Shown in pieces: positions 57,897-64,000 of a DNA stretch of 64,000 bases. Numbering within the stretch: position 1 is the first letter of the stretch; the number at the start of each line of letters is the position of its first letter. A program made the translations under genes and the position numbers. The notes below the pieces were generated by a model, which did no database searches, was not told the origin of the DNA, and worked only from the letters and a program-made list of their open reading frames with translations. Source of the stretch: Legionella gresilensis (GTDB lineage Bacteria > Pseudomonadota > Gammaproteobacteria > Legionellales > Legionellaceae); the NCBI RefSeq assembly GCF_900639865.1, contig NZ_CAAAHX010000002.1, positions 248,001-312,000 of the forward strand, given 5' to 3'.

Positions 57897-58446
57897 TGAA
57901 ATTAAGCAGGATGCTGAAAAGCGAATGAAGAAAAGCGTTGAAACTTTAAGACATGATTTAACAAAAATTAGAACAGGTCGTGCTAATGCAAGTTTATTAG
58001 ATCATGTTCAAGTTGATTATTATGGTAATCCTACGCCGTTAAATCAGGTTGCGAATGTTACAGCAAGTGACTCGCGAACACTTTTAGTAACGCCTTGGGA
58101 AAAATCAATGGTTGCTGCTATTGAAAAGGCAATACTAAATGCTGATTTAGGTCTAAATCCCGCGACGGCAGGAAGCGCTATTCGAGTACCTATGCCGCCT
58201 TTAACTGAAGAGCGTCGTAAAGAGATGACTCGTATTGTGCGTGCGGAAGGTGAGCAAGGGCGCGTTGCAATTCGTAATATTCGCCGCGATGCTAACAATC
58301 AACTTAAAGAATTAGTGAAGGACAAAGCTATTTCTGAAGATGACGAACGTAAAGCAGCCGAAGTTATCCAAAAAATAACCGATAAATACATCGCTGAAGT
58401 TGACACTGCATTAAGTGAAAAAGAAAAAGATTTGATGGAAATTTAA
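57889..58446 (+). CDS. frr: Ribosome recycling factor
   Basis: A 185-residue RRF from ATG 57889 ([16 protein letters not shown]), the same length as in E. coli, preceded by GGAG inside pyrH. A TTG four codons earlier is less likely. Typical runs are [40 protein letters not shown] and [14 protein letters not shown]. Last gene of the operon; the usual downstream dxr/uppS genes are absent here. Confidence 0.96.
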   Translation: MINEIKQDAEKRMKKSVETLRHDLTKIRTGRANASLLDHVQVDYYGNPTPLNQVANVTASDSRTLLVTPWEKSMVAAIEKAILNADLGLNPATAGSAIRVPMPPLTEERRKEMTRIVRAEGEQGRVAIRNIRRDANNQLKELVKDKAISEDDERKAAEVIQKITDKYIAEVDTALSEKEKDLMEI

Positions 58447-58485
58447 TATTTAATAGAGTGTGTTGATAATAAGTTTTTGACTATG

Positions 58486-58509
58486 TGCCTCGACTTGTCC
58501 GAGGCATTT
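58486..58509 (+). terminator. Terminator of the rpsB-frr operon
   Basis: TGCCTCG (58486-58492) and CGAGGCA (58500-58506) form a perfect 7-bp GC-rich stem with a 7-base loop, followed by TTT and A-rich DNA. The T-tract is short. Confidence 0.65.
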
Positions 58510-58616
58510 AAAAAATTGTGCAATTAATAGTAAATTTTATTGCAGCGAAGGGCATTGTTATTAACTGACTCTAAGCTATTTAGGTTAGCGTTGAAAAGAC
58601 AGATATTATCTTGAAT

Positions 58617-61403
58617 TTACGTTGGCCTTACTTGCCTTTTATCTCTGTGTCTTTGGTTTTCATATTCTGAAATCAGGTTACTTAATTCAGTATTGCCATG
58701 CATTTCAGCTAATTCTTGTGGTGTTTTATTTTCTCCATTTTTCTCCGTAAGTAGGTCATCAGATGTTTCAAGAAGAAGTTTAACTGCCTTAGGATAACCT
58801 TCCTTGATAGCCATGTGAATTGGTTGCGAACCAAAAAGATCAGTAGCTCTAATATCACAACCTTGTTCAATTAAAAATTTCATCATTTTAGTATGACCAT
58901 ATAGTGCAGCGAGATGAAGGAGAGTGCGATTACTAGTATCTAATTCTTCTAATAAAGTCTTATCACTCTCAACAAATAGTTTAACCGCTTTTAAATTACC
59001 AATTACTATGGCTAAATGAATAGGTAAGTGACCAGAACGATCCGGCGCTTTAGGGGATGCTCCAGCATTGATTAAAAACGGTATAATTTTAGTATTTCCA
59101 TATGTAACAGCGATATGTAGAGGTTGATGACTATCAGTAAAATATCTTTCATCTAGTTTACTTCCGTTATCTAATAACTGCTGAATTACGTGTTCATCTT
59201 GGTGACACACAATAGCCCAGAATAAAATTGTTATAGAGTCATTACTTTGCTTTTTGGTATTAATAGTATTATTTTCAGAATAAAATGTCACAGCCAGTTG
59301 ATAAAAATAGTTTAAAACTAATGGGTTTTTTTCTTGACAAGCTATTTGAATAAGAGTGTAACCATCTTTATTTTTTAGAGAAAGCATATTTAACGATACT
59401 AACTTTCGGCTTAATCTTTCAACATCCCCATTTTTTACATATAAAAACATATTATCTAAAAAGAGGTCAGCGCATATTTTTTGAACTACCTTTTTAATCT
59501 CTGGTTTCAAAAATTTATATTCAACAAATAGAGTATTTAAATACTCATCATCATGCTTATAGATTGTGCTTATAAATGGTTCAATACAGGATAATTCGTT
59601 TTCGTCGTTAATATATATTAAGTAATTTATAAAAGCGCTCTCTATATCGGTAGATGTAAATGTACCATCATAACCGTTATTTGCTAGTACTTCTTCGAGC
59701 ATTGCGTTATTAAGGTTACTAGTTGATACATTGTTAGCTAATTGAGCACGTCTCTGAAGATAATGTTTTACAAGTAAAGTCACTAAATTTGGTTGGTGAA
59801 ATTTCGTAGCATCTTTTAGGAGATTAATCTCGAAGTCGTGTCTAAACAAAAATATCGGACTAAGTTTTAGTAATGCTTCGACCACCTCTGTTTGACCGCT
59901 CCTAATAGCTACATCAATGACCTGTTCTTTATTGCTGGTTATGAATGTGGCACAAATAGGGTCACGTTGAATAAACCTAACAACAGTTTCTTTTTGACCA
60001 CAGAGTGCAGCCCGATGTATAGGCGTTAACCTCAAAAATTCTGATTGAGTTATTTCATCTTCATCTTCATCTTCATCTTCATCTATTTGCTCGGGTTTAA
60101 TGCTATCGTCCAGATAACCCTTAGCGCGATGAACTAAATAATCAGATAAATTTTTTGCCTTATGATAATCAACAAAAATTGAGTCACCGGTATTACGTAT
60201 GAAAGGACCTGAGATATTTGTAAATAATTGAACAATTTCGTCGTATCCAAGACTAGCTGCAATATGAAGAGGACGATAACCTAAACTCATGTATCGCTCG
60301 CTTAATGAACTACCCATCTGCAATAAACCAACAAGTGCTTGGGGCGTCTGGCGACAGGCGATAGCCCAATAAAAAATGGTTCTCCCTTGTTCATCTGCTC
60401 TTGACGTATAAGCAGCTTCTTCAGCGGCAGAAATTAAATTAGCAAGCGCTTCGCTTTGAGAATCCTGATCCATTTTATTTTCTAATTCTTTGCGAAATTT
60501 ATCGATGAGTGGATAAAGCTCATTAAAATTTAAAGCGTTAAGACCATGAAAATATATCAAATTAATAAAATTAATGGCATCTACAATGGCTTTTTGATTA
60601 TTCATAACCTGTTTAATAACAGCCACAGTAGCGGCGACAATCATATTTATTTCAATACAAAGACGAGCACTCTGTTTTAGAGTGTCGGCATCAGCACTAA
60701 TCATATGGTGTTCGGCTATAGCAAGATTAGATGTATTAATATCTAAATCTTGTAAAGCAGAAGGGGGTTGATTCATATAAACAATCAGACAATTATGAAC
60801 ACCAAAGTGGATTGGAAAACTTAGCGGGCCAGTTTTTAAAGGCAAACCAGCAAGGATGGCAAGACTAATTAGTTTACTATTTGCTACCTCCTTAACATTT
60901 TTTTTATAATTTAGCTCTATAGCTTGAAAAAATTGGTCTAGTATTTTTTGATTACCATTTGCTTGAGCATGTTCTAAAGGTGTTTTTTTTGTTACGTTTC
61001 CTTCTATATCAAGTAGATGTACAATGCTGTCCTGATTCTTCTCTATAAATTTTTTTAAATTCACGTCATCTTGAGTTTTGATTAAAAAAACTAAGCGTCT
61101 GACTACAGGTTGGGGATAATCTGTTTTATAACGCTCCATAAAAGTATCATACCAAGTCTTATCTGCTATTTTTTCAGGTGTATTAGGGAAATGACGATGA
61201 CACATATCTTGCCAAAAATAATTAGCATTTTTAACTGAGTTATACAAACGACCACTACTTTGGGCTAAGGTTGTTATGTCGGCTGGGTTAGAATAAGAAA
61301 AAATTTTCCATAAAACTTTATTAGGTATTGAGTCTAATAATGAAGGTGAATTTTCTGATGAAGGAGTGCTTGCCTGACCCTCATTATCTTTAAAAAAATG
61401 CAT
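58617..61403 (-). CDS. F-box and ankyrin-repeat protein, candidate secreted effector
   Basis: About 928 residues from ATG 61403 (MHFFKDNEGQASTPSSENSP); a TTG six codons earlier is less likely. An F-box spans about residues 21-70 (LLDSIPNKVLWKIFSYSNPA, then LAQSSGRLYNSVKNANYFWQ). Ankyrin-type units follow in two groups, near 335-520 (GYRPLHIAASLGYDEIVQLF; LTPIHRAALCGQKETVVRFI) and near 715-910 (HQPLHIAVTYGNTKIIPFLI; LPIHLAIVIGNLKAVKLFVE; RTLLHLAALYGHTKMMKFLI; QPIHMAIKEGYPKAVKLLLE). A run of Asp-Glu lies near residue 450. F-box plus ankyrin is the layout of Legionella AnkB, which recruits the host SCF ubiquitin ligase. It has no C-terminal prenylation box (ends KRQVRPT). Secretion is inferred. 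Confidence 0.8.
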   Translation of the reverse strand: MHFFKDNEGQASTPSSENSPSLLDSIPNKVLWKIFSYSNPADITTLAQSSGRLYNSVKNANYFWQDMCHRHFPNTPEKIADKTWYDTFMERYKTDYPQPVVRRLVFLIKTQDDVNLKKFIEKNQDSIVHLLDIEGNVTKKTPLEHAQANGNQKILDQFFQAIELNYKKNVKEVANSKLISLAILAGLPLKTGPLSFPIHFGVHNCLIVYMNQPPSALQDLDINTSNLAIAEHHMISADADTLKQSARLCIEINMIVAATVAVIKQVMNNQKAIVDAINFINLIYFHGLNALNFNELYPLIDKFRKELENKMDQDSQSEALANLISAAEEAAYTSRADEQGRTIFYWAIACRQTPQALVGLLQMGSSLSERYMSLGYRPLHIAASLGYDEIVQLFTNISGPFIRNTGDSIFVDYHKAKNLSDYLVHRAKGYLDDSIKPEQIDEDEDEDEDEITQSEFLRLTPIHRAALCGQKETVVRFIQRDPICATFITSNKEQVIDVAIRSGQTEVVEALLKLSPIFLFRHDFEINLLKDATKFHQPNLVTLLVKHYLQRRAQLANNVSTSNLNNAMLEEVLANNGYDGTFTSTDIESAFINYLIYINDENELSCIEPFISTIYKHDDEYLNTLFVEYKFLKPEIKKVVQKICADLFLDNMFLYVKNGDVERLSRKLVSLNMLSLKNKDGYTLIQIACQEKNPLVLNYFYQLAVTFYSENNTINTKKQSNDSITILFWAIVCHQDEHVIQQLLDNGSKLDERYFTDSHQPLHIAVTYGNTKIIPFLINAGASPKAPDRSGHLPIHLAIVIGNLKAVKLFVESDKTLLEELDTSNRTLLHLAALYGHTKMMKFLIEQGCDIRATDLFGSQPIHMAIKEGYPKAVKLLLETSDDLLTEKNGENKTPQELAEMHGNTELSNLISEYENQRHRDKRQVRPT

Positions 61404-61603
61404 ACTATTTACCTGTAGCAAATTCTGTGCTATATGGTAAAAATAATAGCATTAGTTCTAAAATATATCTAATTTGATCGAGGGTATTTAAAATTAGACC
61501 TTTTGCATAACCTGTTTATTTTGGGTGAGTGCAAGGCGCAAGGGTTTAGAGGAGCGGAGTTTACATGGAGTAAATGAGCACCGGAGAAAACCTTGCAACA
61601 TAT

Positions 61604-62988
61604 ATGAACCATTCCTTATTGCAAGCTAATTTAGAAAGAAGTCATAGGTTATTTAAGTTGCAATCATATATTCAGCGTCGAAGCAGAGCTTGCGCTCTGA
61701 TGTAAAATCCGCACTCTCTGTCCTCATTACAGCCGTGGCATCGAAATACCGTGTTGCAAACCAGGTTTTCAAAGAGTTGGTCTAACCTATCAACCATCAT
61801 CAAAATTAACTAAAGCAAACTGGTGATATTTATCATTATATTAATTTTAGCTGCTAACTATTGAGTATTAAGCAGCTGCCTTTTGTTGATTGCTATTAAA
61901 TTCATGACCTGTTTTTAATAGCGACCAAATAATTCGTGCATTTTTATTAGCTAAAGCTACAGCCGCTTTATTAAGACTAAGCGTCTCTTTCTTGCGAGTT
62001 AACCATTCGCCATATTGACTGTCGCTATTCTTGCAGCGGCTCAGTGCTGATCTTGCACCATGAATTAATAAAGTAAGTACCTATCTCCGCGCTTACTAAT
62101 GCCTAATAATATCTGCTTATTGCTGCTTGATAACTGTCGCGGCACTAATCCTAACCAAGCAGGCAAGTGGCGCCCATTTTTAAACTCATTGGCATTCGGG
62201 ACTGCGGCAACAAGGGCCGTTGCTGTTAATTCACCAATACCGGGTATAGACACAAGACGTCTACACGAGTCGTTTTCTTTGCAAATCAGTTTTACTTTGT
62301 TGTCTATTTTTTTTGAGCCTTTCTTCTAGCTCAACCAACTCATCATAGAGCTCTTGCATCAACGCGCCTGACGAGGCTGTTAACTCATTTTTTGTATCAT
62401 CAATAATTGCGCGTAAGTGGCTTTTAACTTTGTAACGCACCTTGCGGTATTGCTAGGCCATATTCTAAATTTAATCTCCGAATCTCATGGATTAATGCAG
62501 TCCTAGTCTTAACTAAGCGACTGCGTACTCGATGTAATGATTGAATATCTTGTTGCTCGATTTGTTTAATCGGCACAAAGTGCATGGAGGGACGACTGGC
62601 TGCCTCAACTATCGCTTGGGCATCAAAAGCATCATTCTTATTCGTTTTCACAAAAGGCTTTACAAATTGTGGGCTAATTAATTTGACACCATGGCCATAA
62701 CGCTGAAATAAACGAGCTCAATAATTAGCGCCGCCGCAAGATTCCATAACAATACTACACAGTGGTAAATTAGCTATATAAGCAGATAATTTTTTCTCGT
62801 GCTATCCTTTGTTTTAATATCCGCTTGCCTGAACTATCAACACCATGTAGTTGAAAAATATTCTTGGCTATATCTACCCCTAATACGCTAATATTCATGC
62901 TTGAACCTCCCACTTAGTTTAAAATTTTCCAATTTTTATACTAAGCTGGTAACACATGTTTGCCAACTCAGTAGGTGGGATGGTTCAT
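61604..62988 (-). mobile_element. Decayed IS110/IS1111-type insertion sequence
   Basis: A unit of about 1385 bp with short inverted ends ATGAACCATTCC (61604-61615) and GGGATGGTTCAT (62977-62988), 11 of 12 matching, enclosing an IS110-family transposase remnant. The size fits the IS1111 subgroup, whose members carry short inverted repeats. About 250 bp without a gene lie between the transposase end and the left boundary. Confidence 0.65.
61868..62898 (-). pseudogene. IS110-family transposase, broken by stops and frameshifts
   Basis: ATG 62898 starts MNISVLGVDIAKNIFQLHGV, the DEDD-type N-terminus. A frameshift follows after RIARE. The next piece reads AYIANLPLCSIVMESCGGAN, with a TGA where Trp is expected (NY-stop-AR), then KTNKNDAFDAQAIVEAASRP. 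After a further frameshift near IPQG come the C-terminal transposase_20 domain (VSIPGIGELTATALVAAVPN; GRHLPAWLGLVPRQLSSSNK) and the tail NKNARIIWSLLKTGHEF to the stop at 61868. At least four lesions, so it is inactive. Confidence 0.85.
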
Positions 62989-63155
62989 TACATTACAGCA
63001 ATCGCGTAAAATAAACGGGTTATACAAGAGGTCTATTTATTTTTAAAAATCAATAAATTAATCAGAACTAGTCTTTTTTCATAGAATGCCCGAGTTTAGG
63101 AGGTAAAATCTTTCCATCTTTTAAATATATTTAATTACAAATAAACTTTTCAGTT

Positions 63156-64000
63156 CTATATAACATTTTTTAAATCTCGATATTGGGTCAGTGCATGCTG
63201 TCTAGAAATTTGTAAATCAACCATAGGAAGCGGATAATCTTTGCCAAGTTCGAAAAGTGAGTCATGTTCTTGCCAAGGTTTGTGTATTTTCTTTTTGGGT
63301 ATACAGGCTAACTCAGGAATCCAATTTTTGACATAATCACCGTTTGGATCAAATTTTTCTCCTTGCGTAATAGGATTAAAAATTCGAAAGGGTGGGCACG
63401 CTTCAAAGCCACTGCCAGCAATCCATTGCCAATTAAAAGAATTAATTGCAAGGTCGGCATCAACTAAGGTATCTAAAAACCATTTGGCGCCTAAACGCCA
63501 GTCAATAAGAAGATTCTTTACTAAAAATGAAGCCGTTATCATGCGCAGCCTATTATGCATAAAACCAGTCTGCCATAGTTGGCGCATTCCAGCATCAACC
63601 ATAGGAAAACCCGTTCTTCCTTGGCACCATTGCGTGAAATCCTTATTTGAGACACGCCAACTAAGATGATTAAATTGCGGTTTAAGGTTTTGAATCGAAA
63701 TTTGTGGTAAATGATAGAGTTGGTGATAACAAAAATCTCGCCACCCTAGCTCAGTTAAAAACTGTTCAATAGAACTGGCGTGATAAGATTTATTTTCTAT
63801 AACGCTGTTTACGGCCTGCCAAATTTGTCTAAGGCTAATTTCACCAAAATGAAGATGCGGTGAAAGACTTGAGTTAGCGTTTTTTGCAGGATAGTCTCTA
63901 TTAATTCGATAATTGCTTAAATTATTTTCAATAAAAAAGGATAATTTTTGTAAAGCACTATTTTCACCAGGCTGCCAAACAGTGTTAAATTTATCGGCCC
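63156..64000 (-). CDS. phrB: Deoxyribodipyrimidine photolyase, C-terminal part (runs off the window)
   Basis: The minus frame is open from the window edge to the stop at 63156, about 280 residues; the N-terminal antenna domain lies beyond 64000. FAD-domain signatures of class I CPD photolyase: NANSSLSPHLHFGEISLRQI, ELGWRDFCYHQLYHLP, RTGFPMVDAGMRQLWQTGFM, HNRLRMITASFLVKNLLIDW and FRIFNPITQGEKFDPNGDYV. The Trp residues of the electron chain are in place. It repairs UV-induced pyrimidine dimers with blue light. Nothing suggests a break within the visible part. Confidence 0.93.
   Translation of the reverse strand, partial: ADKFNTVWQPGENSALQKLSFFIENNLSNYRINRDYPAKNANSSLSPHLHFGEISLRQIWQAVNSVIENKSYHASSIEQFLTELGWRDFCYHQLYHLPQISIQNLKPQFNHLSWRVSNKDFTQWCQGRTGFPMVDAGMRQLWQTGFMHNRLRMITASFLVKNLLIDWRLGAKWFLDTLVDADLAINSFNWQWIAGSGFEACPPFRIFNPITQGEKFDPNGDYVKNWIPELACIPKKKIHKPWQEHDSLFELGKDYPLPMVDLQISRQHALTQYRDLKNVI

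Larger units (their letters stand above)
61495..63035. mobile_element. Older inverted-repeat element interrupted by an IS110-type insertion
   Basis: TAGACCTTTTGCATAACC (from 61495, matching over 28 bp to 61522) and GGTTATACAAGAGGTCTA (ending 63035, from 63008) are inverted with 25 of 28 positions matching. TA lies at both outer edges. The ends look like IS5/IS1106-type termini, and the arm 61523-61603 has no gene, so this may be a MITE or a gutted IS. The IS110-type unit at 61604-62988 lies inside it, which dates this element as the older one. Confidence 0.6.

Noticed and set aside
63484-63669. A small plus-strand frame inside the photolyase gene
   Set aside because: Antisense shadow of the conserved photolyase FAD domain.

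Overview
The window looks like chromosomal DNA of a member of the Legionellaceae, most likely a Legionella species. The DNA is visibly AT-rich. The housekeeping genes are of gammaproteobacterial type and partly in familiar order (glnD-map / rpsB-tsf-pyrH-frr, guaB-guaA-tadA, hisGDCBHAF-hisI, gatCAB, minDE). Genes with eukaryote-like motifs are interspersed: an F-box plus ankyrin protein, an IQ-motif protein, and a protein with a MARTX-like (C80) cysteine-protease domain. Such genes are typical of intracellular bacteria with a Dot/Icm type IV secretion system, although no secretion genes lie in the window. No tRNA, rRNA or CRISPR array was seen.

Layout. 1-3.5 kb: decayed small genes, a GNAT acetyltransferase, a CatB-type chloramphenicol acetyltransferase, an alpha/beta hydrolase and a 197-bp inverted-repeat element. 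3.5-7 kb: rdgC, an outer-membrane protein and an RlmI-type rRNA methyltransferase. 7.3-9 kb: the C80-like candidate effector. 9.1-16.5 kb: a complete, tightly overlapping histidine operon on the minus strand, headed by a TrpR/YerC-type regulator whose promoter carries a palindrome. 16.7-23 kb: isochorismatase-like hydrolase, HSD10-like dehydrogenase, a CHASE3-PAS-GAF-GGDEF cyclase, a dead copper ATPase, an orphan flgM, cytochrome c5 and an L,D-transpeptidase. 23-29.7 kb: gatCAB divergent from a fused trpE(G) overlapping clcA.

29.8-35 kb is an accessory patch with three orphan genes (one with an IQ motif), a hydrolase, a dead RraA-like gene and a small 2H-phosphoesterase-like gene. 35.3-39.7 kb holds a compact operon ugpA-ugpE-ugpC-DUF1189-hydrolase without a binding-protein gene. 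39.8-46.9 kb holds fadE, an SDR, minDE (no minC), panD, a cupin-like secreted protein, a 46-residue lipoprotein gene and an amber-interrupted orphan gene. 47-50.7 kb: guaB-guaA-tadA. 50.9-58.4 kb: glnD-map, a Spy/CpxP-like protein, then rpsB-tsf-pyrH-frr with a structured rpsB leader and a terminator-like hairpin before tsf. 58.6-64 kb: the F-box/ankyrin gene, a decayed IS110-type element nested inside an older inverted-repeat element, and the 3' part of a photolyase gene running off the edge.

The biosynthetic blocks cover histidine (whole pathway), the first step of tryptophan synthesis, beta-alanine for pantothenate, GMP synthesis, and transamidation of misacylated Asp/Glu-tRNAs. Many genes are in decay (NTF2-like, copA-like, rraA-like, IS110 transposase, amber orphan), consistent with a host-adapted genome under reductive pressure. 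Dispersed short inverted-repeat elements of at least three families sit in the intergenic gaps.
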